Assembly: GCF_001046895.1 (NCBI RefSeq)
Contig: NZ_CAQI01000053.1
Coordinates: forward strand, 248,001 to 312,000
Direction of reading: 5' to 3'
Length of the DNA stretch: 64,000 nt
Source of the DNA: Pseudarthrobacter siccitolerans
Lineage (GTDB): Bacteria > Actinomycetota > Actinomycetes > Actinomycetales > Micrococcaceae
Positions 1 to 9,043 of the stretch are shown here, piece by piece. Below the pieces are notes generated by a model. The model was not told where the DNA came from. It searched no databases and saw only the letters and a list, made by a program, of their open reading frames with translations. A program made the translations under genes and the position numbers. Positions within the stretch are counted from its first letter, which is position 1. Every line of letters starts with the position of its first letter.

Positions 1-519
1 GTGCACGCCGCACGGTACGTGCTCGCCGTGGGGGCCGCCGGTACCGTGGGGGTCCTCAGCGGCAGCGGCCACCCGCACTGGGCCATGGCCGCCGCAGCCG
101 TTCCCCTGGCCGGCGCCGACCTGCCCAGCAGCGTCCGGCGGGGCATCCACCGCATCGTCGGAACGTTTGTGGGGCTGGCCGTCACCGCCGTCGTCCTTCT
201 TCCCGGGCCGTGGACCCTGGCGGGCCTGTTTCCCGGGCAGCAAGCGGTGCTGCTGGCCCTCCTGGTGATCCTGTTCCAGTTCACCACGGAGCTGTTTATG
301 GCCCGCCACTACGGCCTGGCGATGGTCTCCTTTACGCCGGTGATCCTGCTGATGACCCAGCTCGCCGCACCGATCGACCCCGCGGTCCTGATCCTGGAAC
401 GCGGCGTGGAGACCCTGGTGGGCGCGCTGGTGGGCATCGCAGTGGTGGCCGCGGTGCGGCGGGCAGGATCACGGACTGTTGCTGCCCTCATCGGGCTTCC
501 GCGGCGGGCCCGCCACTAG
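1..519 (+). CDS. FUSC-family membrane protein, C-terminal part (5' end outside window)
   Basis: The 172 visible residues form about five hydrophobic segments with short loops. They resemble the C-terminal membrane domain of FUSC (fusaric acid resistance / aromatic acid exporter) proteins, including a charged turn followed by a helix rich in Val and Ala near the end. Proteins of this family are much longer, so the frame almost certainly starts before base 1 and the GTG at base 1 is probably internal. Its last 51 bases overlap the convergent SDR gene. The family is suggested to move aromatic or weak acids out of the cell; no substrate can be read from this fragment. Confidence 0.7.
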   Translation: MHAARYVLAVGAAGTVGVLSGSGHPHWAMAAAAVPLAGADLPSSVRRGIHRIVGTFVGLAVTAVVLLPGPWTLAGLFPGQQAVLLALLVILFQFTTELFMARHYGLAMVSFTPVILLMTQLAAPIDPAVLILERGVETLVGALVGIAVVAAVRRAGSRTVAALIGLPRRARH

Positions 520-1278
520 TTTCGCCGGGGCTATCCGCGCCAGCGCAGCGACCAGTTTGTAGCGTTTGGTGGGGATGGAAACGGCTTTGCCCCGGGCATT
601 GTCCGCCAGCCCTTCCCGGACCACGCGCCCCGGGCGCAGCCAGGTCCAGGATGGAACCACGGACTTGTCCATGCCCATGCGGTCGTGGAATTCGGTGTGG
701 ACAAAGCCCGGACACACCGCCGTGACTTTTACGCCCCGCGGACCGTAGGCGAGGTTGGCCCATCGGCTGAAGCTCACCATCCACGCCTTCGCCGCGGAAT
801 ACGTGCCCCGCGGCAGGAAGGCGGCGATGCTGGCCACGTTGATGATCCGCCCCTCGCCTCGGTCCAGCATGCCCTTCAGGGCGGCATGCGCCAGCAGCAT
901 GGACGTTTCCACATGCAGCTTCAGGTGCAGTTTCTCCTCGGAGACGGGGTTGTCCTCGAAGTTGTGCAGCAGACCGATGCCCGCGTTGTTGACCAGGATT
1001 CCCACCGGCCGCAGGGGATCGGACAAGCGTCCGACGACGGCGGCCACGTCCGCGTCGTCCGTCAGGTCCGCGGGAAGCGCCTCAGCCGTGATTCCGTAGC
1101 GCCGTTCCAGGCCCGCCGCTGCTTCCTCGAGGCGGGCCCGGTCCCGCGCCACCAGCACGAGGTTGTAGCCCTGGGCAGCGAGCTGGCGTGCGAACTCGGC
1201 GCCCAGGCCTGCACTTGCCCCGGTAACCAGGGCCGTAGTTCCGGAAATCGAAGTTGGTCCGGAGATATCTGGGGTCAT
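469..1278 (-). CDS. SDR-family NAD(P)-dependent oxidoreductase
   Basis: A classical short-chain dehydrogenase of 269 residues. The cofactor motif TGASAGLG is near residues 20-27, NNAG near 95, and the catalytic Ser with YSAAK near residues 155-170. The sequence resembles DltE/YqjQ-type SDRs annotated only as short-chain dehydrogenases. The substrate is unknown. The gene follows the siderophore operon on the same strand with a 49-base gap, but nothing ties it to siderophore chemistry. The ATG at 1278 sits just before the Rossmann fold and is a reasonable start. Confidence 0.85.
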   Translation of the reverse strand: MTPDISGPTSISGTTALVTGASAGLGAEFARQLAAQGYNLVLVARDRARLEEAAAGLERRYGITAEALPADLTDDADVAAVVGRLSDPLRPVGILVNNAGIGLLHNFEDNPVSEEKLHLKLHVETSMLLAHAALKGMLDRGEGRIINVASIAAFLPRGTYSAAKAWMVSFSRWANLAYGPRGVKVTAVCPGFVHTEFHDRMGMDKSVVPSWTWLRPGRVVREGLADNARGKAVSIPTKRYKLVAALARIAPAKLVAGPPRKPDEGSNSP

Positions 1279-1327
1279 GGTGCCAGCCTAGCCGTGCACC
1301 TTTCCGCCAGTCCTTCTTCCCGTTGTT

Positions 1328-3187
1328 TTACCCCGCGAACCTCGCCAAGGGATTCGCGAGGCGGCCGGCCATTTGGAGCCCGCCGGAGGGATCCGCCAGG
1401 TCCAGCATCTGCTGGTTGTTGCGGAGCTGGAGCCGGTTCAAACAGGACAGTTCGAAATCCTCCGCAAACAGGTCGTGGCGCGCGAACTGGTCCGAGAATT
1501 CCGGATGCTGCCCCTGGTAGTCGCGGATGCTGGCGGCAGCGGTCCGCCAGAACTCCTCCTGGCTGACCTTGCCGTCCTCCGCCAGGAGTGCGGCCAGGAA
1601 ACGGAAGATGCAGTCGAAGATGTCCGTGAAGATCGCCAGCACCTTTTCCCCGTCCGGGATGTCCGCCTTGATCCGGGACACCTCCTCCGGAAGGTCCAGC
1701 CGGTCCCCCATCACCACAATCTCCTCGGCAATGTCCTTCATGACGGCCCGCACCGGCACCCCGTCTTCGAGGATGAGGATCACATTCTCACCATGCGGCA
1801 TAAAAGCCAGCTCATACTTGAAGAGGCAGTGGACCAGCGGGACCAGGTAGGCCTCGAAGTACCGCCGGAGCCAGTCCGCGGGGGCCAGTCCGGACCGCTC
1901 GATCAGCGCCGAAACCATCGGTTTCCCTTCGGCGTCCACATGCAGCAGCGAGGCCATCGTGGCCAGCTGCTGGCCTTCCTGCAGCAGCGGAAGCGGGCTT
2001 TCGCGCCAGAGGGCGGAGAGCATCTTCCGGTACGGCGACCCCTTGGCGGAGGCGGCCTCGTAGTATCCGTTGTGGTAGCCGATCGCGGCGAGTTCGCCGA
2101 TCATGGTGAACCCCCGGCTTTGGAGGGCATTATCGGATTCGATCAGGTTCCGCAGCCAGTCATTGATCGCCGGCGTGGCCTTCATGTACTGCGGCGACAG
2201 TCCGCGCATAAAGCCCATGTTCAGCACGGACATGGCGGTTTTGACGTAGTGCCGGGCCGGGGCCGTGGTGTTGAAGAAGGTCCGGATGGACTGCTGCGCC
2301 TGGTAGCTGTCCCTCCCGGTACCCAGGTACACAATCCGCTGGCGGGCGATCTCGGCCGCGAACGTCACGGTGAGCTTGTTCTCCCACTGCCACGGGTGCA
2401 CGGGCATCAGGAAGTACTGGTCCGGGTCGAGGCCCAGCACCTGGAGTTCGGCGTCGAAGCCGCCCAGCAGTGAACCCAGCTCGGCGTCCAGGTGCGCGCG
2501 GTAATCCAGTCCTGCAGTTGCGGTGAACACCGCGTGGCTCCGGTGCACGGCGATCCACTGCAGCTGCACCGGGGCTCCCGTCTCCGGCGCGAAGTCGTGG
2601 TAGTCGGTGATGCCGAAGCCGAGGCGCCCGTTGTTGGCCACAAAGCAGGGGTGGCCTTCGGTCATGCTGCGCTCGATGGCCTGGAAGTCCACGGCCGGGT
2701 TGAGCCCGCCGGTGACTCCGGCTGCCAGTTCCGCCGCCGTGGGCTGGCCGGCCCACTGCTTGTACGTGTGGCTTGCCAGGGTGCTGCTGACCTCCTCGAG
2801 GTACACCGGCAGCATCTGCAGGTTGATGCCCAGTGTGCCGTGGAACGCGGTGATGAACTCCAGCACGTCCAGCGGCTCTTCGGCTCCGTCCCGGAAGCAG
2901 CGGATGGAACTGGCGTCGATGGACCAGTGCTCCAGTTCCAGGAGCCTGGCAGTGAAGCGGCACTCCAGCGTGCCGTCGTCGCTGCGGACCCGGTAGTTCC
3001 CGGCCTTTTCGTCCAGGGGCTCGGGGGCAAGGATCCGTTCGTGGGAGAACTCGGCGAGTGCCTTGCGGAGCAGGTGCCGGTTGGCGTTGTCCCACCGCTC
3101 TGCGCTGAGGTGCGGGGCCGCGTTGGCCGTGCCGGCAGCAGCCGGATCCATGCCGGGTGCAGGTGCGGAATCGAGGTGGACGGTCAT
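1328..3187 (-). CDS. desD: NIS siderophore synthetase, IucA/IucC family (DesD-like)
   Basis: 619 residues, the usual size for NRPS-independent siderophore synthetases. The IucA/IucC ATP-binding domain fills the middle, with the family motifs HPWQWEN and a later PHGEN segment, followed by a FhuF-like C-terminal part. DesD-type enzymes use ATP to join hydroxamate units (N-hydroxy-N-succinyl-cadaverine) and then cyclise the trimer to desferrioxamine E. It is last in the operon and its ATG overlaps the stop of the acyltransferase (ATGA), implying translational coupling. Family membership is clear; the product (desferrioxamine rather than bisucaberin or another hydroxamate) is inferred from gene order. 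Confidence 0.9.
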   Translation of the reverse strand: MTVHLDSAPAPGMDPAAAGTANAAPHLSAERWDNANRHLLRKALAEFSHERILAPEPLDEKAGNYRVRSDDGTLECRFTARLLELEHWSIDASSIRCFRDGAEEPLDVLEFITAFHGTLGINLQMLPVYLEEVSSTLASHTYKQWAGQPTAAELAAGVTGGLNPAVDFQAIERSMTEGHPCFVANNGRLGFGITDYHDFAPETGAPVQLQWIAVHRSHAVFTATAGLDYRAHLDAELGSLLGGFDAELQVLGLDPDQYFLMPVHPWQWENKLTVTFAAEIARQRIVYLGTGRDSYQAQQSIRTFFNTTAPARHYVKTAMSVLNMGFMRGLSPQYMKATPAINDWLRNLIESDNALQSRGFTMIGELAAIGYHNGYYEAASAKGSPYRKMLSALWRESPLPLLQEGQQLATMASLLHVDAEGKPMVSALIERSGLAPADWLRRYFEAYLVPLVHCLFKYELAFMPHGENVILILEDGVPVRAVMKDIAEEIVVMGDRLDLPEEVSRIKADIPDGEKVLAIFTDIFDCIFRFLAALLAEDGKVSQEEFWRTAAASIRDYQGQHPEFSDQFARHDLFAEDFELSCLNRLQLRNNQQMLDLADPSGGLQMAGRLANPLARFAG

Positions 3188-3753
3188 AGTGAGGCTCCCT
3201 GCATGACGGGTGTGGACAGAGTGTTCAGTGCCGCACGCGCGGCCAGGTAATCGGTGCGGCTGCAGAAGCTCAGCAAGGCGTCTTTGTCCGGCAGTGTCAC
3301 CACGCCGGCAGGCTGGAAACCCAGCCGTGCATTGAGCGCGTGGATCTTGGTGTTCCGGGCATCCGGCTCCACAACGATGCGCTCCACTCCCGGTTTGGCG
3401 AACAGCCGGTCAAGGACGGCGTCCATCACCGACGTGGTGTAGCCCGGCACGGGAGCGTCCCGCGGCGGAGCCACCAGCAGGTGCATCCCCACGTCGCCGG
3501 GCTGGACAGCGTACAAGCCCGCCAGCGGCGAGGATTCCGGCAGGTACTCCTCCATCAGGAAGGCGGGGACGCCGTCGTCGAGCCCCAGCAGGGCGTGGTG
3601 GTGGCCGCTGGTCTGGATCCTGGTGTATTCCGCCACCACATCCTCCAAGCTGGCCGTCAGCATGCCCCAGAACGAGGCGTACGGCCGGGTGACCCAGCTG
3701 TGGAGGAGCGGTGCGTCGGACTGCGCGTCAAGGCAGCGGAACGTGAAGCTCAT
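3184..3753 (-). CDS. desC: GNAT acyltransferase of hydroxamate siderophore synthesis (DesC-like)
   Basis: 189 residues, AlcB/IucB-type GNAT fold. The N-terminus (MSFTFRCLD) and the C-terminal stretch with VEPDARN followed by a LGF motif are typical of siderophore acyltransferases. It would acylate N-hydroxycadaverine with succinyl-CoA or acetyl-CoA. The frame stays open further upstream, but the ATG at 3753 overlaps the stop of the monooxygenase by ATGA and the upstream extension is low-complexity antisense-like sequence, so 3753 is the start. The far end also overlaps the synthetase gene by ATGA. Confidence 0.88.
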   Translation of the reverse strand: MSFTFRCLDAQSDAPLLHSWVTRPYASFWGMLTASLEDVVAEYTRIQTSGHHHALLGLDDGVPAFLMEEYLPESSPLAGLYAVQPGDVGMHLLVAPPRDAPVPGYTTSVMDAVLDRLFAKPGVERIVVEPDARNTKIHALNARLGFQPAGVVTLPDKDALLSFCSRTDYLAARAALNTLSTPVMQGASL

Positions 3754-5156
3754 GCCGGCACCCCTGCCGCGGGGTCTGCAGGTGCACTGACATCCGCCGG
3801 TACAACCACGTCCGGTGATGCACTGAGCTCCGCGGGCGCGCCGAACTGCTGGAACGCGATGCTCCGCTCCACGGGGTACACCTCGCGGCCGGTGATTTCG
3901 CGCAGGATGCAGGAGTTGCGGTAGGCACCCATACCCAGGTCCGGGGTGACGAACCCGTGCGTATGCAGCTCGGCGTTCTGGACGAAGATCTCGCCCGGTT
4001 CCACGCCGGTGCTGTAGTTCCGGTCCACGGCGAACCTGCCCGTGCCGTCCCGCGCGATGCGGTCCTGGATGCCGCCCAGGAACCCGGGTTCCTGGTAGCC
4101 GTAGCCGGTGGCGAGCACCACCGCTTCGCTGTCCAGCGTGTAGGACGTGCCCTGTTCCCCGTGCTCCAGGTGCAGGATGTGCGTCCGGGCCTCCGGGTCC
4201 CACCGGGCGCCGGCCAGGGTGGAGTGGGTCAGCAGTTGAGTGTCCACCAGGCCGGAGATGCTCTTGGTGTAGAGCAGGTCGTAGATGGCATCGATCAGGT
4301 CCGAGTTGATGCCCTTGTAGAGGTTCTTCTGCGTCTTGTTGAGGTGGTCGCGCTGGTGCTGCGGCAGGCCGTGGAAGTAGTCCACGTACTCGGGCGAGGT
4401 CATCTCGAGCGTCAGCTTGGTGTACTCCAGCGGGAAGAACCGGCCCGAGCGGGTCACCCAGTTCAGCTGGTAGCCGTGGACGTCCGATTCCTGCAGCAGC
4501 TCGTAGTAGATCTCGGCGGCACTCTGGCCGCTGCCCAGGATGGTGATGCTGCGCTGCTGCTGCAGCTCGGCCTTCCGGGTCAGGTATTCGGCATTGTGCA
4601 GGACCACTCCCCCGCGGCCGGCAGCGGCGTCAGCCGCTATTCCCGCCGCTGCCTCCGGCACGTACGGGGAGGTTCCGGTGCCCAGCACCAGCCGCCGCGC
4701 CAGCAGTACCTCCGGCCCTTCGGGACCCGAGACGGACAGCCGGTACACGCCGTCGTCGTACGCCGTATCCAGCACAGCTGTGCCAAAACGGACGCCGGGC
4801 AGCTGCCCGGCCACCCACTGGCAGTACTGGTTGTACTCGGCCCGCAGCGGGTAGAAGTTTTCGCGGATATAGAAGCGGTACAGCCGGCCGGTCTGCTTGA
4901 GGAAGTTCAGGAAGGAGTAGGGCGAAGTGGGATCGGCCAGGGTGACGAGGTCCGCCATAAAGGGCACCTGCAGGTGGGCCGGCTCCAGCATCATGCCGGG
5001 GTGCCAGTCGAAGGATTCCCGGCGTTCCAGGAAGACGCCGTCCAGCCCGTCCACCGGCTCGGCAAGTGCGGCCAGGCCCAGGTTGAAGGGCCCGACGCCG
5101 ACGGCGGCGAAGTCGTAAATCCTGCCGTTGCCTCCAGCTCGGTTATTGGTGCTCAT
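3750..5156 (-). CDS. desB: Lysine/cadaverine N-hydroxylase (DesB-like flavin monooxygenase)
   Basis: 468 residues of the L-lysine N6-hydroxylase / L-ornithine N5-oxygenase family. The FAD-binding GVGPFNLGLA motif is near residue 17, the NADPH-binding GSGQSAAE motif near 205, and an ATGY motif near 350. It would hydroxylate the free amine of cadaverine (or lysine) with NADPH and oxygen, the first committed hydroxamate step. The adjacent decarboxylase favours cadaverine as substrate. Both ends overlap neighbouring genes by ATGA. The last 20 residues are Ala/Pro-rich and probably disordered. Confidence 0.92.
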   Translation of the reverse strand: MSTNNRAGGNGRIYDFAAVGVGPFNLGLAALAEPVDGLDGVFLERRESFDWHPGMMLEPAHLQVPFMADLVTLADPTSPYSFLNFLKQTGRLYRFYIRENFYPLRAEYNQYCQWVAGQLPGVRFGTAVLDTAYDDGVYRLSVSGPEGPEVLLARRLVLGTGTSPYVPEAAAGIAADAAAGRGGVVLHNAEYLTRKAELQQQRSITILGSGQSAAEIYYELLQESDVHGYQLNWVTRSGRFFPLEYTKLTLEMTSPEYVDYFHGLPQHQRDHLNKTQKNLYKGINSDLIDAIYDLLYTKSISGLVDTQLLTHSTLAGARWDPEARTHILHLEHGEQGTSYTLDSEAVVLATGYGYQEPGFLGGIQDRIARDGTGRFAVDRNYSTGVEPGEIFVQNAELHTHGFVTPDLGMGAYRNSCILREITGREVYPVERSIAFQQFGAPAELSASPDVVVPADVSAPADPAAGVPA

Positions 5157-6748
5157 GCGGAGACCCCGCTCTGCAGCAGGCCGGCGCCCGTGTGGCGCAG
5201 GAGGGTGATGATCTGGGCAATGTCCTCAAGGGTGGCCTCAGCGTTGAGGAGCGTGAACTTCAGGTAGTGGCGGCCGCCCACCTTGGTTCCCGCCACCACC
5301 GCTTCCCCGGAGGCGAAGACGGCGGCGCGGATGGCAGGATTGAGGGCATCGGCGGCGTCCTCGGCGAGGCGGTTCCCGCCCTCCAGGCGCGGCCGGTACC
5401 GGAACACCAGGGTGGACAGCTGCGGCGGTGCGGCCAGTTCGAAGTCGTCATCCGCGGCGAGCAGCGTGCCCACCCGCGCTGTGAGATCGATGGCTTCGTC
5501 GAACAGGGCGCCGATGGCGTCCGCGCCCATGATCCGCAGGGTGAGCCACAGCTTCAGTGCGTCGAACCGGCGGGTGGTCTGGATGCTTTTGTCCACCTGG
5601 TTGGGGATGTCGGCGAGGGCGGCGCTTTCCGGGTTGAGGTAATCGGCGTAGTACGTGATGTGGCGCAGCATGGTCCGGTCGCGGACCAGCAGGGCGCTGG
5701 AGCTTACCGGCTGGAAAAACGTCTTGTGGAAGTCAACGGTGACTGAGTCCGCGAGCCTGGTTCCGTCCAGGAGGTGCCGGTAACGGCCGGAAACCATGAG
5801 GCCGCCGCCGTACGCGGCGTCGATGTGGAACCAGGCTCCGTAGGCCCTGGCCAGTGCGGCGAGCTCGGCGAGCGGGTCCACCGCGCCGAAGTCGGTGGTG
5901 CCGGCGGTGGCCACCACGGCCATGGGGGTCAGGCCGGCGTCGCGCGCTTCCGCCAGGGCTTCGGCGAGGGCGGCCGGGTCCATCCGGTGGTCAGCGGTGC
6001 AGGGGACGGTGACCACGGCGTCGAACCCCAGTCCCAGCATGGAGGCCGACTTCTGGATGCTGAAGTGGCTGTCCTCCGAGGTGAAGATCCGCAGGGTGTC
6101 CAGCAGGGCAGGCAGCCGGAGTGCGCTGCGTGCAGAGTCCTGGCGGAGGCCGGCGACAGCGTGGTTGCGGGCAATGAGCAGGGCCTGGAGGTTGGACTGG
6201 CTGCCCCCGGAGGTGAAGATGCCGTCGGCCGCGTCGCCGAGGTGCAGCCGGCCGGCGGCCCACTCGATGAGGCGGCGCTCGATCATGGTGGCCCCGGCGC
6301 TCTGGTCCCAGGTGTCCAGCGAGGAGTTCACCGCGGAGAGGACAGCCTCGCCCACCAGCGCCGGAATCACCACGGGGCAGTTGAGGTGGGCGGCGTACTT
6401 GGCGTCGTGGAAGTAGATGGCGTCACGCAGGTACACGTCTTCGAGTTCCTGCAGCGCTGCTGCCGTGTCCGGCAGGGGTGTTTCCAGGTCCACCGCTCCC
6501 ACGCGGGCCTTCAGCTCTGAAGGTCCGACGCCGGTGAACGGCCGGGTGGTCCGCTCCAGTTTGGTAGCCACAGCCGTGACGCCCTGCAGCACCTGGGCCA
6601 CGTAGCGGGGTGAGTTGCGCGCGTTGAGCAGGTGGTTGCTGGCCGCGAGCGCGAGTTCCACCCGCGAGCCAAAATCCTGGCCCGGAGATTCCCCGCGGTC
6701 TCGCGGTTCGTCCACTTCTAACTCATCAAGGCGGGGCATCAGCGGCAC
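5153..6748 (-). CDS. desA: PLP-dependent lysine decarboxylase (DesA-like)
   Basis: 531 residues of the group II PLP decarboxylases (glutamate / aromatic amino acid decarboxylase fold). HIDAAYGGG carries the Asp that pairs with the pyridine nitrogen, and DFHKTFF near residue 340 carries the PLP lysine. As first gene of the desABCD-like operon it should make cadaverine from lysine. The start taken is GTG at 6748 with an AAAGGA-like ribosome site six bases upstream; an in-frame ATG lies at 6739. DABA decarboxylases look similar, but the downstream genes favour lysine. Confidence 0.88.
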   Translation of the reverse strand: MPLMPRLDELEVDEPRDRGESPGQDFGSRVELALAASNHLLNARNSPRYVAQVLQGVTAVATKLERTTRPFTGVGPSELKARVGAVDLETPLPDTAAALQELEDVYLRDAIYFHDAKYAAHLNCPVVIPALVGEAVLSAVNSSLDTWDQSAGATMIERRLIEWAAGRLHLGDAADGIFTSGGSQSNLQALLIARNHAVAGLRQDSARSALRLPALLDTLRIFTSEDSHFSIQKSASMLGLGFDAVVTVPCTADHRMDPAALAEALAEARDAGLTPMAVVATAGTTDFGAVDPLAELAALARAYGAWFHIDAAYGGGLMVSGRYRHLLDGTRLADSVTVDFHKTFFQPVSSSALLVRDRTMLRHITYYADYLNPESAALADIPNQVDKSIQTTRRFDALKLWLTLRIMGADAIGALFDEAIDLTARVGTLLAADDDFELAAPPQLSTLVFRYRPRLEGGNRLAEDAADALNPAIRAAVFASGEAVVAGTKVGGRHYLKFTLLNAEATLEDIAQIITLLRHTGAGLLQSGVSA

Positions 6749-6784
6749 TGGTCATCCTTTGGGTTGGCGTTTCACTCCGATTGC

Positions 6785-6803
6785 AAAGGCAAGCCTTACT
6801 TAG
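6785..6803 (-). promoter_or_regulatory. Candidate iron box (DtxR/IdeR/DmdR type) upstream of desA
   Basis: Read on the minus strand this is CTAAGTAAGGCTTGCCTTT. I compared it by eye with the actinobacterial iron-box consensus TTAGGTTAGGCTNACCTAA. The central AGGCT and about 12 of 19 positions agree. It lies 37-55 bases before the desA start codon, where a repressor could block the promoter. Known desferrioxamine operons are controlled this way. The match is partial, so this is a candidate only. Confidence 0.5.
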
Positions 6804-7021
6804 GGGAGCCTTTTAATCAAACTTTCGTGATGTATTTATCAGGAGTCCCGGAATTCAGCGGTTTTTGGGCTTCCGCCCACGTCATTGACTGGCGGCCCGC
6901 GGCCCTTCTGCTGCAAAATACCCCGCCGCCGCCCTTGAGCTGCCAGTCCATAGGCGGCGCCGGGAGAGTTAGGGTTGGAATACAGGCAGCCGGCGCGGCT
7001 GCAGATCCATCAGGGGGAAAC

Positions 7022-7375
7022 ATGGAGCAGTCAGCGGGCATGATGGGCTTCCGGGAAGTGGACCAGGATGGAAATCCGGTGGGCCTTGGGGACAGCGCGG
7101 CAGCGGCGGAGGACCAGCCCGGCGGGCGCCTTCCTGCCGCCGTAAACCCGTTCATCGTTACCTTGTGGGTGCTTGCCGCCACACTGCTGGGCGGCGGAGT
7201 CTGGGCTTTCCTCAACACCAGCGTTGCGATCGGGCCGTCCCCCGCATCCATGCCGTTGTCTTTTGTGGTTTTTACTTTTGCCCCGTATGCGGCACTGAGC
7301 GGCATCATCGCGATTATCGGGCTTCTGTTCTGGCACGCCCACCAGTGGCAGCGGAAGCGCACCCGGGCCCTTTAG
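7022..7375 (+). CDS. Small two-helix membrane protein, unknown function
   Basis: 117 residues. A polar, acidic N-terminal half is followed by two strongly hydrophobic segments (about residues 40-65 and 78-102) and a basic C-terminus (HQWQRKRTR). The frame is open further upstream, but a purine-rich GGGGGAAAC just before ATG 7022 and the lack of a plausible site earlier favour this start. It is divergent from the siderophore operon. I do not recognise the family; an actinobacterial hypothetical membrane protein is the best description. Confidence 0.6.
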   Translation: MEQSAGMMGFREVDQDGNPVGLGDSAAAAEDQPGGRLPAAVNPFIVTLWVLAATLLGGGVWAFLNTSVAIGPSPASMPLSFVVFTFAPYAALSGIIAIIGLLFWHAHQWQRKRTRAL

Positions 7376-7432
7376 GGCTCGTCCGCGGACCTGGAAATGT
7401 GACCTGGGGAACACGCGGATTTGTTTTGGGAT

Positions 7433-7460
7433 TAGTAAGCATGCTTTGCTTATGGGGTAA
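7433..7460. promoter_or_regulatory. TAGTAAGCATG motif with a perfect 10-base palindrome core
   Basis: TAGTAAGCATG at 7433-7443 contains most of the perfect palindrome AAGCATGCTT (7437-7446). The same 11 bases recur at 34893-34903 upstream of the GlsB-like gene. It lies 73 bases before the small gene at 7533 and may be a shared regulatory site. It is assigned by sequence only. Confidence 0.35.
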
Positions 7461-7532
7461 ATGAACCTCCGCAAGCAATCGCGGCGGGCTGCCAACGCCG
7501 GCAGGACCGTAAGAAGCCCAAGGACGAACATC

Positions 7533-7856
7533 ATGACCACCGCTACACCAGACCAACTCGCGGCCCCCATGGAAACGGCAGGAGAAGGCGGAGCTCCTGT
7601 GAGCTCCCTCCGTCCTGCAGATATGGGTTTGCTGGAGACGTTGAGTTCAAAAATGCACTGCCGAACTCCCATGAAGCGCGTGGATCCGGACGAGACGCCT
7701 CTCTTCCAGCCGGTGCTCGTTGACGGCGCCACGGTCATTCCCGTCGGCACCGCATCCCCGGCCGGCCCGTCGCCCGCCGCCGTCGAAACCTACCGCTGCG
7801 CCTGCGGCTTCACCATCGATGTCCCCATGGCCGAGGCACACGCCCTGGCCAGCTGA
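7533..7856 (+). CDS. Hypothetical protein with a CxC pair
   Basis: 107 residues from ATG 7533, which has AAGGAC about seven bases upstream. The frame is also open from 7461, but that stretch lacks a ribosome site. The protein is rich in Ala, Pro and Thr in the first half. It then has a short domain with YRCACGF near residue 88, which looks like a small fold with a Cys pair, and it ends in MAEAHALAS. No known family is recognised and no function is proposed. Confidence 0.55.
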   Translation: MTTATPDQLAAPMETAGEGGAPVSSLRPADMGLLETLSSKMHCRTPMKRVDPDETPLFQPVLVDGATVIPVGTASPAGPSPAAVETYRCACGFTIDVPMAEAHALAS

Positions 7857-7911
7857 CCCACCGGGCGGCACTGCGCCGCCCCTGCGGTGCCGGATGGCCA
7901 GGGCGAGCCCG

Positions 7912-8871
7912 CTAACGTGCTGAAGCTCTGGCAGCTTCCACCGCCAGCCGGGTATCTTCCAGCACCAGGTCGGCATTGATGGCGGCGGCAGCTTTCAGTC
8001 CGGCGGCCGCCGCCGTCATCACCTGTGCCGACACATCCGTCACATTCCCTGCGGCCCATACTCCCGGGCATGATGTCTGCCCGGAAGCGTCGGTGTGCAG
8101 GCGGGTTCCCGGCCCTTCCTCCAGCCCGACCGGTTCCAGCCCAAGGACCTGGAGCATGTTCGTTCTGCTGACCGTCGCCGGACTCACCACCAGCACCTCC
8201 AGCGGTACCGCCGAACCGTCCTCGAGGGTGACTGCCGTGAGCTTGTCGTCCTGGACCACCAGCCCGCGCACCCTGCCATCAACCACCCTCACGCACCGGG
8301 CGTCCAGCTGTTCCCTGTGGCCGGGGCTAAGGGTCAGTTCACCGTTGAGCAGGAGAGTCACGTCTTGGCTCCACTGCCGAAAGGTCAGGGCCTGAAGCAC
8401 GGCATGGGAACCGGCAGCCAGGACCCCCACCTTTTGGTTACGGATCTCCCAGCCATGGCAGTAGGGGCAGTACAAAACGTCCCGGCCCCAGCGCTCGTTC
8501 AGGCCAGGCAGGTCCGGAAGCTCATCCTCGCTGCCCGACGTGATCAGCAGCCGGCGGGCCGTGCAGGTGGAGCCGTCCTCCAGTGACAGCACAAAGTTCC
8601 CGCACTTCCGCTCAGCGGACCTGACGAACCCGGTCACGGCCGTCCCGCCGTAGCCCGCCAGCTCTGCCCGTCCGGCAGCCAGGAACTGCTGCGGACTCAT
8701 TCCCTCACGCGTCAGGAAGCCGTGGACTCCCTCCGCCCGGAGGTTCCGCTGCCCGCCGGCGTCGATCACCACTACTGAGCGCAGCGCCCTGGCCAGGGCA
8801 ACTCCGGCGCTCAGCCCGGCCGGCCCGCCGCCAATGACGGCAACATCGAAAAGTTGCTCGAAGTTGTTCAT
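7912..8871 (-). CDS. NAD(P)/FAD-dependent oxidoreductase, thioredoxin-reductase-like
   Basis: 319 residues. The FAD-binding GGGPAGLSAG motif is near residue 14. The redox-type motif CPYCHGWE is near 140. A GVWAAGNVTD segment near the C-terminus is typical of the thioredoxin reductase superfamily. The form resembles the actinobacterial low-molecular-weight flavoproteins with CPYCHGWE, whose electron acceptor is usually unknown. ATG 8871 has GGAAGGA upstream and starts directly before the Rossmann fold, so the 15-residue upstream extension is not used here. No thioredoxin gene is adjacent. Confidence 0.85.
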   Translation of the reverse strand: MNNFEQLFDVAVIGGGPAGLSAGVALARALRSVVVIDAGGQRNLRAEGVHGFLTREGMSPQQFLAAGRAELAGYGGTAVTGFVRSAERKCGNFVLSLEDGSTCTARRLLITSGSEDELPDLPGLNERWGRDVLYCPYCHGWEIRNQKVGVLAAGSHAVLQALTFRQWSQDVTLLLNGELTLSPGHREQLDARCVRVVDGRVRGLVVQDDKLTAVTLEDGSAVPLEVLVVSPATVSRTNMLQVLGLEPVGLEEGPGTRLHTDASGQTSCPGVWAAGNVTDVSAQVMTAAAAGLKAAAAINADLVLEDTRLAVEAARASAR

Positions 8872-9043
8872 CCCCGGTTCCTTCCCGGTGTGCGCAGCAC
8901 TGTAAAGCGTGCGCATTCACGATGCGCGCGCCCTCTGCAAGACCGCGCTCAGGAGGAATTACCCGGCCCTGCGGCAGAATAACGTTCGGTCCTCGGATCG
9001 GCGGGATGGAGGGCGGGAAGGACCAACGTCTACCGGCGCCGGG

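Noticed and set aside
1279-1310. Possible second iron box (GGCTAGGCTGGCACC) before the first SDR
   Set aside because: Only a few positions match the iron-box consensus and there is no symmetry.
3957-5267. 436-residue open frame on the plus strand opposite desB
   Set aside because: High-GC antisense shadow: rich in Val, Gly, Arg and His, no domain, no ribosome site, and fully covered by a well-supported gene.
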